NCBI GenBank assembly: GCA_041686955.1
Contig: JAWLCV010000003.1
Span: 1-64,000 of the forward strand
DNA from: UBA7803 sp041686955
GTDB taxonomy: Bacteria > Pseudomonadota > Gammaproteobacteria > Pseudomonadales > Azotimanducaceae
Length of the DNA stretch: 64,000 nt
Direction: 5' to 3'
Part shown: positions 56,668 through 64,000 of the stretch, in pieces
Layout: each line of letters begins with the position of its first letter
How positions within the stretch are numbered: the stretch's first letter is position 1
Program-made: the position numbers and the translations under genes
The notes under the pieces: generated by a model
What the model was told of the DNA's origin: nothing
The model's database searches: none
Seen by the model: only the letters and a program-made list of their open reading frames with translations

Positions 56668-57426
56668 CTAGAACTGAATGCGCTTGGTGATGCCGCCGTC
56701 GATCACCACGTTGGTGCCGGTGGTGAATCCGGCCCTCGGGCTCGCCAGCAGAGCCGCCTGGGCGGCCACCTCTTCTGCCGTGCCCATGCGTCCCAAGGGG
56801 ATCTCCGCCACCGTCTGCTCGTAGAAGGGCTTCATGTGCTGCCGGATGCGATCCCAGGCGCCCCCCTCGATCATGATGGGGCCCGGCGAGATCGCGTTGA
56901 CCCGGATACCCTTGGGCGCCAGGTCCTGGGCGAGCGCCCCGGAGTAGTTCAACAGGGCCGCCTTCATGGCGTTGTAGGCGCCGGCACCGATGAACTTCTC
57001 CAGCGCCGCGGTGGAGGAGATGATGAGAATGCTGGCGTTTCCGGATTTCTCCAGATAAGGCATGGCCCCCTCCACGCAACGGACGGTGCCCAGCACGTCG
57101 TACTCGAAGTTGGCCCGCCAGCCTTCCTCGCCCGGGGCGTTACCGCCGCTGACGTTGCACACCATGCAGTCCACACCCCCGAGTGCCTCGGCGGACTCCT
57201 CGATCCACGCCTTCAGCGCCGCTCCGTCTCCCACGTCCACGGACTTGCCGACGGCCTTGACCCCCTTGCTTGCGAGGGACTTCACGGCCGCATCGATCTC
57301 CTCCTGATTGCGGGCGCAGATCGCGACGTTCGAGCCTTCGTCCGCGAGAGCCTCGGCGATGGCCCGGCCGATTCCCTTGGAGCCCCCAGTGATCAGCGCG
57401 TTGGCGCCATTGAGCTGTAGATCCAT
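56668..57426 (-). CDS. Short-chain dehydrogenase/reductase with altered NNAG motif
   Basis: A 252-residue SDR with GGSKGIGRAIAE, IISSTAALEKF and catalytic YNAMKAA. The usual NNAG motif is CNVSG here, an uncommon change next to the cofactor. The C terminus FTTGTNVVIDGGITKRI is normal. It lies 64 nt upstream of the LLM enzyme on the same strand. Start ATG 57426 is directly before the fold. Substrate unknown. Confidence 0.87.
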   Translation of the reverse strand: MDLQLNGANALITGGSKGIGRAIAEALADEGSNVAICARNQEEIDAAVKSLASKGVKAVGKSVDVGDGAALKAWIEESAEALGGVDCMVCNVSGGNAPGEEGWRANFEYDVLGTVRCVEGAMPYLEKSGNASILIISSTAALEKFIGAGAYNAMKAALLNYSGALAQDLAPKGIRVNAISPGPIMIEGGAWDRIRQHMKPFYEQTVAEIPLGRMGTAEEVAAQAALLASPRAGFTTGTNVVIDGGITKRIQF

Positions 57427-57581
57427 GCGTCTTTCTCCTGTTGCGGCCTGTGACCGGGGCGGCCGGTACCTGATCCCCGAGAGACGAAGCCTAGGGCAAG
57501 GAAAACAGTCAGGCAAGACGGCTTCTTTTTTTTCCGGCCACCGCACATACTTCCGAGCTGCGAACCGAGGAGTCATGGCCC

Positions 57582-58589
57582 ATGAGCACCGTCAACCGTC
57601 AGTTCCTGCTGGCCGCGCGCCCGTCGGGGATGGTCAGGGAGAGCGACTTCGAGTATCGGGAGACGGCGATTCCGGACATCGGCGAGAACGAGGTGCTGGT
57701 GAAGACCTCCTACATCTCCCTCGACCCCTCCATGCGCGGGCAGATGGAGAACCGGGCAGACTACGTGGCACCCCTGGCCATCGGCGACGTGATGCGGGCG
57801 AACGCCGTGGGCACCGTCGCCGCATCGCGCCACCCGGACTTTCCCGAGGGCACCCAGGTCACCGGAACCTTCGGGATGCAGGACTACGCCGTCGCCAGTG
57901 GCCGCGAAGACCGCTTCCGGGTGTTTCCTGGGGACGTGGACCCCACTGAAGCCCTGGGCGTGCTGGGGGGCACGGGGATGACCGCCTATTTCGGGCTTCT
58001 GGAGCTCGGCCAGCCCCAGCCGGGGCAGACGGTGGTGATCAGCGGCGCGGCGGGCGCAACGGGCAGCGTGGCCGGGCAGATCGCCAGGATCCACGGGTGC
58101 CGCGTGGTGGGCATCGCCGGAGGGCCCGAGAAGTGCGCCTGGCTAACCGAAGATCTCGGCTTTGACGCCGCCATCGACTACAAGCACGAGGACGTGGGCC
58201 AAGGCCTGGACCGACACTGTCCCCACGGCATCGACATCTACTTCGACAACGTGGGCGGCGAGATTCTGGATCTGTGCCTGGCCCGCATCGCCATGCACGC
58301 CCGGGTGGTGATCTGCGGCGGCATTTCCCGCTACAACGCCACCGGACCCATTCCGGGGCCGAAGAACTACTTCAACCTGGTGTTCCGCCGGGCGCGCATG
58401 GAGGGCTTCATCGTCCTGGACTACGCTCCGCGGTTTCCGGAGGCCACCGCCCGCTTGCGGCAATGGATCGCCGAAGGCCGGCTGAAGCAGCGGGTAACCG
58501 TCGTCGACGGCTTCCGGGAGCTGCCCCGGGCGCTGATCCGTCTGTTCGAAGGCTACAACATCGGCAAGATGATGGTGAGAACCACCTGA
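57582..58589 (+). CDS. MDR-type NADP-dependent oxidoreductase (curcumin/LTB4 reductase-like)
   Basis: A 335-residue zinc-independent MDR of the prostaglandin/leukotriene B4 reductase and curA group: LDPSMRGQM early, NADP motif ISGAAGATGSVAGQIA, and the DNVGG loop. Such enzymes reduce enone double bonds. I prefer ATG 57582 (MSTVNRQF) with GAGGAG about 9 nt upstream; another ATG at 57575 is in a different, non-conserved frame. P450 gene number one follows after 9 nt. Confidence 0.9.
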   Translation: MSTVNRQFLLAARPSGMVRESDFEYRETAIPDIGENEVLVKTSYISLDPSMRGQMENRADYVAPLAIGDVMRANAVGTVAASRHPDFPEGTQVTGTFGMQDYAVASGREDRFRVFPGDVDPTEALGVLGGTGMTAYFGLLELGQPQPGQTVVISGAAGATGSVAGQIARIHGCRVVGIAGGPEKCAWLTEDLGFDAAIDYKHEDVGQGLDRHCPHGIDIYFDNVGGEILDLCLARIAMHARVVICGGISRYNATGPIPGPKNYFNLVFRRARMEGFIVLDYAPRFPEATARLRQWIAEGRLKQRVTVVDGFRELPRALIRLFEGYNIGKMMVRTT

Positions 58590-58598
58590 GGAGGACCC

Positions 58599-59885
58599 AT
58601 GGCCGAGGCGAACGTTCTGAGCGCCCCGCTCGACCAGAGCACCCCCATCAGCGCCGAAGCGCTGGCATGTCCGCATCAGTACAACGAGCGGCTGCGCCGC
58701 GAGGCCCCCGTCTACCGGTGTCCGCACACCGGCATCGTGTTCGTCTCCGATTACGAGACCGTGCGGCGGGTGGCCAAGGACCACAAGACCTTCTCGAACC
58801 GGTTCGGCCAGGCCATGCGCTCCGAGGGCGAGGTGGACCCGCGCCTGGCGGAGATCCAGGCCCAGGGGTATCCGCCGGTGGACACCATGCTGACCCAGGA
58901 CCCGCCCCTGCACCGCCGCTATCGGGGCATGGTGAACCAGGCCTTCACCGCACGCCGGGTGGCCACCCTGGGGCCCTCCATCGAGCGGCTCTGCCACCAG
59001 CTCATCGATGCCTTCGCCGATACCGGCGAGTGCGAGTTCGTCGAGGCCTTCGCCGAGCGCGTGCCCATGACGGTGATCGCGGACCAGCTCGGGGTGCCGC
59101 TCAGCGACTACGACCTCTTCAAGTCCTGGTCCGACGCCTTCGTGGCCCAGCTCTCGCGCATGGCCTCGCCGGAGGAAGAGCTCGAGGCCGCCCGGCTCAT
59201 CGTCGAGTTCCAGAAGTACTTCGCCGCCAAGCTGGAGGAGCGCCGCCTGGATCCCCGGGACGACATCATCTCCGACATCGTCCACGCCCGGTTCGAAAAC
59301 GAACGGCCGCTGGACGTGGCCGAGATGCTCTCCATCCTCCAGCAGCTTCTGGTGGCCGGGAACGAAACCACCACCCACTGCATCGCCGAAGGCGTGCTGC
59401 TGCTGATCCGCAAGCCGGACCAGCACCAGCTGCTGAAGGACGACCCGGAGCTCGTGCCGAACTTCGTGGAGGAAGTGCTGCGGCTCGCCTCCCCCACCGC
59501 CAACATGTGGCGGGTGGTCACCCGGGACACCGACATCAATGGGGTTCCGGTCCCCGCCGGCGCGGTGGTGCAGCTCCGCTTCTCGTCGGCCAACCGGGAC
59601 GAAAGCGTCTTCGAGGAGCCGCACCGGCTGGACGTCGCCCGCCCCAACGCCCGCAGCAACGTGGCCTTCGGCCACGGCGTGCACATGTGCATCGGCGCGA
59701 GCCTCGCCCGCAAGGAGCTCGAGGTGGCGTTCCGGGTGCTGCTGGAGCGGCTGGACGACTTCACCCTGGCCTGCGCCGAGGCGGAGCTGGAGTATCCGCC
59801 CAACGTACTGCTGCGCGGCCTGACCCGGCTGCCCGTCCGGTTCAGCGTGCGCGACGATCAGGTCCCGGGCTCGGAAACCCAGTAG
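58599..59885 (+). CDS. Cytochrome P450 monooxygenase
   Basis: A 428-residue soluble bacterial P450. The I-helix oxygen-activation motif AGNETTT is at 253-259, the ExxR pair Glu292 and Arg295 in EEVLR, and the heme ligand Cys364 in FGHGVHMCIG. Electrons would come from a ferredoxin and its reductase, neither of which is in the window. It probably shares a transcript with the upstream MDR reductase (9 nt gap). Its end overlaps the convergent ThuA gene by 28 bp. Confidence 0.95.
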   Translation: MAEANVLSAPLDQSTPISAEALACPHQYNERLRREAPVYRCPHTGIVFVSDYETVRRVAKDHKTFSNRFGQAMRSEGEVDPRLAEIQAQGYPPVDTMLTQDPPLHRRYRGMVNQAFTARRVATLGPSIERLCHQLIDAFADTGECEFVEAFAERVPMTVIADQLGVPLSDYDLFKSWSDAFVAQLSRMASPEEELEAARLIVEFQKYFAAKLEERRLDPRDDIISDIVHARFENERPLDVAEMLSILQQLLVAGNETTTHCIAEGVLLLIRKPDQHQLLKDDPELVPNFVEEVLRLASPTANMWRVVTRDTDINGVPVPAGAVVQLRFSSANRDESVFEEPHRLDVARPNARSNVAFGHGVHMCIGASLARKELEVAFRVLLERLDDFTLACAEAELEYPPNVLLRGLTRLPVRFSVRDDQVPGSETQ

Positions 59886-60646
59886 ATGGCGTTCCTGATG
59901 AGCCGGCGCAGGTGGGGGTTGGCGTAGGCCACCGGGTCGTCGCCGCACTGCAGATAGACGATTCGGCTGTTGCCGCGGGTCTTGGCCCAGCCGATGAGGG
60001 GACTTCCCGGCGGGTGCTCCCAGCCCTCGTTGCTGAACATGCGGCGGTCCCGGGCCGCTCGGGCGGCGGAGTAGAAATTGCCAGCCTCGAACGCGTAGTC
60101 GCTGGCGAGCAGCGGCTGCACGTCGTCCTCGAAGACTTCGAACAGGTACAGCTCGTCGGTGATCTCGAACCGCTCGGGTACGCCTTCCGTCACCGGATGC
60201 CGCTCGAGCACCCGCACCTGGTGGGTGACGTGGTGCCGATAGCCGGAGTCCTGGCAGTCCCGCCCGCGCAGCCGGCCCGGCAGGTAGAGAAATCGCCCAC
60301 CCACGATCTCGGCGTACTCCTCCCACGCCGGCCAGCCGGCGATGGCGTGGTGCAGGAACACCATGCCCTTGCCGTGCTCGAGCAGCTCCACCACCCGGCG
60401 CCGGTAGTCCGGGTCCGGCTCGATGAACTCGGGCCCCCCGTCCGGCCGAAAGCGGATGCCCGGCATGTCGTAGAGCACGAACGCGTCGTACGGGGCCGCG
60501 TGATGGACGTCGAACAGGGCCTGGGCCGCCGGCTGCTCCACGTGGGTCCAGCCGACCCCGTCCATGGCGTCGAACATGGCGAAGAAGGGCTCGCGTTCGA
60601 AGGGGTGGCCCTTGGTCACCAGAAGGATTTCACGATGGTCGGGCAT
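59858..60646 (-). CDS. ThuA-like trehalose-utilisation family protein
   Basis: A 262-residue protein with the class I glutamine-amidotransferase-like fold of ThuA. Family segments are VLYDMPGI, FLHHAIAGWPAWEEY, RYHHVTHQVRVLERHPVT, and the closing VYLQCGDDPVAYANPHLRRL. Reported relatives affect disaccharide metabolism; the catalytic role is not settled. It overlaps the convergent P450 gene and has repeat copy D directly upstream of its start. Confidence 0.85.
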   Translation of the reverse strand: MPDHREILLVTKGHPFEREPFFAMFDAMDGVGWTHVEQPAAQALFDVHHAAPYDAFVLYDMPGIRFRPDGGPEFIEPDPDYRRRVVELLEHGKGMVFLHHAIAGWPAWEEYAEIVGGRFLYLPGRLRGRDCQDSGYRHHVTHQVRVLERHPVTEGVPERFEITDELYLFEVFEDDVQPLLASDYAFEAGNFYSAARAARDRRMFSNEGWEHPPGSPLIGWAKTRGNSRIVYLQCGDDPVAYANPHLRRLIRNAIYWVSEPGT

Positions 60647-60662
60647 GAGGAATCCTCAGGTT

Positions 60663-60750
60663 TCGCTGTCCGCCGTCCGCCGTCCGCTCTCCGCTGGAGT
60701 CCATGCGCCTCACCTCGGCGTCCTGCGGATAGCGGACAGCGAATAGCGAA
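60663..60750. repeat. Heptamer-armed intergenic repeat, copy D
   Basis: Arms of CCGTCCG-type (60663-60695) and GCGGATA/GCGGACA-type (60723-60749) heptamers around a short core without the TCGCCAGAT motif. It lies between the divergent ThuA and P450 genes. Confidence 0.75.
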
Positions 60751-60874
60751 GGTACCACTCCCCTCCCCCAATACCAACAGCCTTGACTGTTTTGCCGGAA
60801 TGGGCACACTGCCCATGGGACCGCCCGGCTCGGGCGCTCATGCCGGCACCGCGCGAGGCGGTGAATGGGGGCGG

Positions 60875-62116
60875 ATGATGACGTTGCTGGAAGAGAAGTG
60901 CCTGAGCGATCCGGACGTGCTGGAGGAACCGGCGGCGTACCATCGTGCGCTGCAGGCGCATCCCATCCGCTTCGACCCGAGGCTCGGCTTCTACGTCTGC
61001 TCCACATACCACCTGATGCGCGAGATCCTGCGCAATACCGAGGTGTTCTCGAGCGTCGACAGCCAGACCCCGGACTCCCTGCGGCCGCCGCCAGCGGAGG
61101 CGCTGGCGCTGCGCCGTTCCGGCTATCCCAGCGTCGATACCCTGGTCACCAACGACCCGCCGGCCCACACCCGCATCCGCGAGATGGTGGACGCGCCTTT
61201 CCGGCGCCGTAGCGTCGAGAAGCTCACCGGCGCCATACGCCGGATCGTCACCGAGACCGTCGACGCCTTCATTGCCGTCGGCGAGTGCGAGGTGGTTTCT
61301 CAGCTCGCCCAGCCCGTCCCCATCAATGTCATCACCGACATGCTGGGCATCGATCGGTCTCTCGCACCCAAGGTGAAGGAGTGGTCCGACGCGTCGGTGG
61401 AGCCCCTCGGAATGATGGCCAGCGACGAGCGGCTCATCGAGTGCGCCCGGTTGATCCGTGAGTTCCAGGACTTCATGAGCGCGGAGCTCGAGGCGCGTCG
61501 CCGCCAGCCCCGGAGCGATCTGCTCACCCACCTGGTGACGGCCCGGGACGCCGACGGCGCGGGCTTCAGCATGGCGGAGATGCTCTCCCTCACCCAGCAG
61601 TTCCTGGTAGCCGGCAACGAGACCACCACCAACGCCATCGCCGCCGGGGTGCAGCTTCTGGTGGCGCATCCGGAGCAGGCGGCCGCGTTGGCCGCGCGAG
61701 CGGACGAAGCGGCACTTCGAACCTTCGCCAACGAGGTGCTGCGGCTGGAGTCCCCGGTGCAGGGCCTGTTTCGGGTAGTGCGCCGGGAGGTGGAGATCGG
61801 CGGCGTTACCCTGCCGGCCGGGAGCCGGGTCATGTTGCGCTTCGCTGCGGCGAACCGGGATCCGGCGAAGTACCAGCGGCCCGACCACCTGGACACCCGG
61901 CGCCGCAACGCCGGCACCCATCTGGCCTTCGGAGCCGGCATCCACCACTGCATCGGGGCCAACCTGGCCAGGGAGGAACTGGTGCAGACCTTTGATATCC
62001 TGCTGGCTCGGGCGCAGAACTTCGCTTTTCAGCCGGGCAGGAACGATTTCAGCCATCATCCGTCTCTGATCCTGCGGGGATTGAAGCACCTCTACGTGCG
62101 CTTCGATCGTCGCTGA
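60875..62116 (+). CDS. Cytochrome P450 monooxygenase
   Basis: A 413-residue P450, second in the island. I-helix AGNETTT at 246-252, ExxR Glu287 and Arg290 in ANEVLR, heme ligand Cys359 in FGAGIHHCIG. The start could be ATG 60875 or 60878; GGGGGCGG precedes both. A TTGACT about 90 bp upstream is a candidate -35. It differs in sequence from the first P450, so the two are not a recent duplicate, and they likely hydroxylate different positions or substrates. Confidence 0.94.
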   Translation: MMTLLEEKCLSDPDVLEEPAAYHRALQAHPIRFDPRLGFYVCSTYHLMREILRNTEVFSSVDSQTPDSLRPPPAEALALRRSGYPSVDTLVTNDPPAHTRIREMVDAPFRRRSVEKLTGAIRRIVTETVDAFIAVGECEVVSQLAQPVPINVITDMLGIDRSLAPKVKEWSDASVEPLGMMASDERLIECARLIREFQDFMSAELEARRRQPRSDLLTHLVTARDADGAGFSMAEMLSLTQQFLVAGNETTTNAIAAGVQLLVAHPEQAAALAARADEAALRTFANEVLRLESPVQGLFRVVRREVEIGGVTLPAGSRVMLRFAAANRDPAKYQRPDHLDTRRRNAGTHLAFGAGIHHCIGANLAREELVQTFDILLARAQNFAFQPGRNDFSHHPSLILRGLKHLYVRFDRR

Positions 62117-62146
62117 AGCCTTCAACGTCACCGGGAGATTAGAACC

Positions 62147-63118
62147 TTGACCGCACAGATATCCGACCAGACTCTGCTGGATCTGCACCATCGCATGGTG
62201 CGCATCCGCATCTTCGAGGAAACCGCCGGCAAGCTCATGGAAGACGGCAAGATTCCCGGCGCCCTGCACCTCTACGTGGGCCAGGAGGCGGTGGCTGCCG
62301 GCGTCATGGTGCATCTCGGCAACGACGACTGGATCACCAGCACCCACCGCGGCCACGGTCACCTGATCGCCAAGGGGGGCGCGTTCGACCGCATGTTCGC
62401 GGAGCTCTACGGCAAGGCCACCGGCTACTGCAAGGGCAAGGGCGGCAGCATGCACATCTGCGCCATGGAGCTCGGCATGTTGGGCGCCAACGGCATCGTC
62501 GGCGGGGGGCCACCTCTGGCGGTAGGTGCAGCCTTCTCCAGCCGCTTCCGCAAGACCAGCAACGTGGCCTGCACGTTCTTCGGCGACGGCGCCAGCAACG
62601 AGGGCGCCTTTCACGAGGCTGCCAACATGGCCGGCCTGTACAAGCTGCCGGTAGTCTTCGTGTGCGAGAACAACGGCTTCGGCGAGTACACCGCCCAGGC
62701 CAACCATCAAGCCATCGTCGACGTGGCCGACCGCGCCGCCGGCTACGGCATGCCCGGAGTGGTGGTGGACGGCATGGATGCGGTGGCCGTCTACGAGGCG
62801 GCCGGCGAGGCCATCGAGCGCGCGCGGCGCGGCGAAGGGCCCACCCTGTTGGAGTGCAAGACCTACCGCTTCTACGACCACGTGGGCGTTCGGGGCATGG
62901 GCCTTTCCTACCGCAGCGACGATGAGGTGGCGCGCTGGAAAGAGCGCGACCCCATCAAGCTGCTCGAGGCGCGGCTGGCGGAGCATGAGATTCTCTCGCC
63001 CGACCAGGCGCGGGCCGTGCACGACGAGGTGACCCGGGAGGTGGAGCAGGCGGTGGCCTACGCCGAATCGAGTCCGCTGCCCGAGCCCGACGCCCTGCTC
63101 GAAGACGTCTACGCCTGA
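62147..63118 (+). CDS. Thiamine-diphosphate-dependent dehydrogenase E1, alpha subunit
   Basis: A 323-residue E1 alpha subunit of the pyruvate/acetoin dehydrogenase type. The ThDP motif GDGASNEGAFHEAANMAGLYKLPVVFVCENN is complete, and HRGHGHLIAKG and GKGGSMH are the usual surroundings. Small size and a separate E1 beta next to it fit acetoin (AcoA) or branched-chain-type complexes. It begins with TTG 62147, with CGGGAGA upstream. The E2/E3 genes would lie beyond the window. Confidence 0.9.
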   Translation: MTAQISDQTLLDLHHRMVRIRIFEETAGKLMEDGKIPGALHLYVGQEAVAAGVMVHLGNDDWITSTHRGHGHLIAKGGAFDRMFAELYGKATGYCKGKGGSMHICAMELGMLGANGIVGGGPPLAVGAAFSSRFRKTSNVACTFFGDGASNEGAFHEAANMAGLYKLPVVFVCENNGFGEYTAQANHQAIVDVADRAAGYGMPGVVVDGMDAVAVYEAAGEAIERARRGEGPTLLECKTYRFYDHVGVRGMGLSYRSDDEVARWKERDPIKLLEARLAEHEILSPDQARAVHDEVTREVEQAVAYAESSPLPEPDALLEDVYA

Positions 63119-63141
63119 CCGCGCTCCAGAGGAAATCAATC

Positions 63142-64000
63142 ATGGCAGAAGCACAAGCCGCCCCCCGCAAGCTCCCCTACGTGGCCGCCATCACCGATGG
63201 CGTGCGCCAGGTGCTGAAGGAGCAGGAAAATGCCTTCGTCATCGGCGAGGACGTGGCCGGCGCCGGCAGCGTCTACGGCTACTACAAGGGCCTGCTCGAG
63301 GAGTTCGGCCCCGAACGCATTTACGACACCCCCATTTCCGAGGAAGGCATCATGGGGCTCGGGGCCGGGGCAGCCGCCACAGGCTGCCGGCCCATCGTGG
63401 ACCTCATGTTCATGGACTTCATCGGCGAGTGCATGGACGAGATCGCCAATCAGCTCGCCAAGATGCGCTACATGTTCGGCGGACACGCGCGCCTGCCCGT
63501 GACCGTGCTGACCATGGCCGGCGCGGGCGCCAGCCTGGCGGCCCAGCACTCCCAGAGCCTGGAAGCGTGGCTCTGCCACGTGCCCGGACTCAAGGTGGTC
63601 ATGCCCAGCACGCCTTACGACGCCAAGGGGCTGATCATCGCCGCCGCCCGCGACGACAACCCGGTGTTCGTGGTGCTGAACAAGACCATGCTGGCCATGA
63701 CCGGTGAGGTACCCGAAGAGGCTTACGAGATTCCCCTCGGCGAGGCCAACGTGGTGCGCACGGGACGCAACTACACCATCGTCGCCACGAGCCGCATGGT
63801 TCACGAGGCGTTGAAGGCCGCGGAGCAGCTGAAGGCCTTCGACATCGACGCGGAGGTCATCGATCCGCGCACCCTGCAGCCGTTTGATACCGGAACCGTG
63901 GTGGCCTCGGTGAAGAAGACTCATCGCGCGCTGGTGGTGCACGAAGCGGTGCGTACCGGCGGCCTCGGCGCCGAGATCGCCGCCTGCATTCAGGAGGAGG
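63142..64000 (+). CDS. Thiamine-diphosphate-dependent dehydrogenase E1, beta subunit (partial)
   Basis: Open to the window end (286 codons visible). It follows the alpha subunit after 23 nt. Opening residues MAEAQAAPRKLPYVAAITDG, then VIGEDVAGAGSVYGYYKG, TPISEEGIMGLGAGAA, HARLPVTVLTMAGAGAS and LVVHEAVRTGGLGAEIAA are typical of PdhB/AcoB. It forms the heterotetramer with the alpha subunit. ATG 63142 has GAGG 9 nt upstream. Confidence 0.92.
   Translation, partial: MAEAQAAPRKLPYVAAITDGVRQVLKEQENAFVIGEDVAGAGSVYGYYKGLLEEFGPERIYDTPISEEGIMGLGAGAAATGCRPIVDLMFMDFIGECMDEIANQLAKMRYMFGGHARLPVTVLTMAGAGASLAAQHSQSLEAWLCHVPGLKVVMPSTPYDAKGLIIAAARDDNPVFVVLNKTMLAMTGEVPEEAYEIPLGEANVVRTGRNYTIVATSRMVHEALKAAEQLKAFDIDAEVIDPRTLQPFDTGTVVASVKKTHRALVVHEAVRTGGLGAEIAACIQEE

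Noticed and set aside
57575..57949. Alternative ATG 57575 reading in another frame
   Set aside because: It reads through the MDR gene in the wrong frame with Arg/Pro/Gly-rich composition; MDR motifs require ATG 57582.
58274..60874. 867-codon N-terminal extension of the second P450 frame
   Set aside because: The extension overlaps three other real genes in another frame and has no P450-like sequence; start with ribosome site is at 60875/60878.

Overview
The window is 64 kb of high-G+C DNA packed with genes and with no rRNA, tRNA or mobile element that I can see. A cbb3 oxidase cluster with its maturation genes, LonA, SlyD, an OMPLA-type phospholipase, OmpA-type lipoproteins and a large TonB receptor point to a Gram-negative, aerobic or microaerobic proteobacterium, most likely a gammaproteobacterium with a broad catabolic repertoire. 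The lineage is inferred from gene families only. A 100-N scaffold gap at 39816-39915, flanked by an exact 99-bp duplication, marks this as a draft assembly.

Layout. 1-5.7 kb: tail of ccoN, then ccoOQP, ccoG, a short FixH-like protein, ccoI and ccoS, all on + and mostly joined by ATGA or GTGA overlaps. 5.7-7.8 kb: Yip1-like membrane protein, thioredoxin reductase, a small unknown protein. 8-23 kb: mostly minus-strand catabolic genes (beta-hydroxyacid dehydrogenase, alpha/beta hydrolase, malonyl-CoA synthetase, FAH-family hydrolase, succinate-semialdehyde-type dehydrogenase, Ldh-family dehydrogenase, acyl-CoA ligase, two thiolases), mixed with TPR and beta-propeller lipoproteins, SlyD and a small 4-helix membrane protein. 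23-36 kb: M20 peptidase, cupin, SDR, two GST-like proteins, phospholipase A1, lipid kinase, two DUF4398/OmpA-type envelope lipoproteins, Lon, a CBS protein and a degenerate HAD protein.

36-64 kb: a catabolic island that opens with a ~1000-residue AAA ATPase/TPR regulator-like protein. It holds a Rieske oxygenase with a 70-residue partner, a phosphotransferase, four SDRs counting those further along, a 3-ketosteroid-dehydrogenase-like flavoprotein, a GPH-type transporter, an acyl-CoA dehydrogenase, a zinc alcohol dehydrogenase, a TIM-barrel isomerase, a TPR-2OG oxygenase fusion, a TonB receptor, a class III aminotransferase, an F420/FMN luciferase-like enzyme, two P450s, a ThuA protein, and the E1 alpha and (partial) E1 beta subunits of a 2-oxoacid/acetoin dehydrogenase. 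Together these look like uptake plus oxidative breakdown of a hydrophobic or polycyclic compound; the substrate cannot be read from the sequence.

Most interesting non-coding signals: (1) a family of five intergenic repeats with arms built of variable numbers of 7-bp units around a core with TCGCCAGAT; (2) a 26-bp operator-like inverted repeat found three times, at the two divergent promoters of the Rieske/phosphotransferase pair and between the acyl-CoA dehydrogenase and alcohol dehydrogenase genes; (3) a candidate ~70-nt small RNA with its own -10 and a strong terminator at 22946-23022; (4) a 17-codon leader ORF coupled to the phosphotransferase; and several tandem minisatellites. No stretch over about 300 bases lacks a gene.
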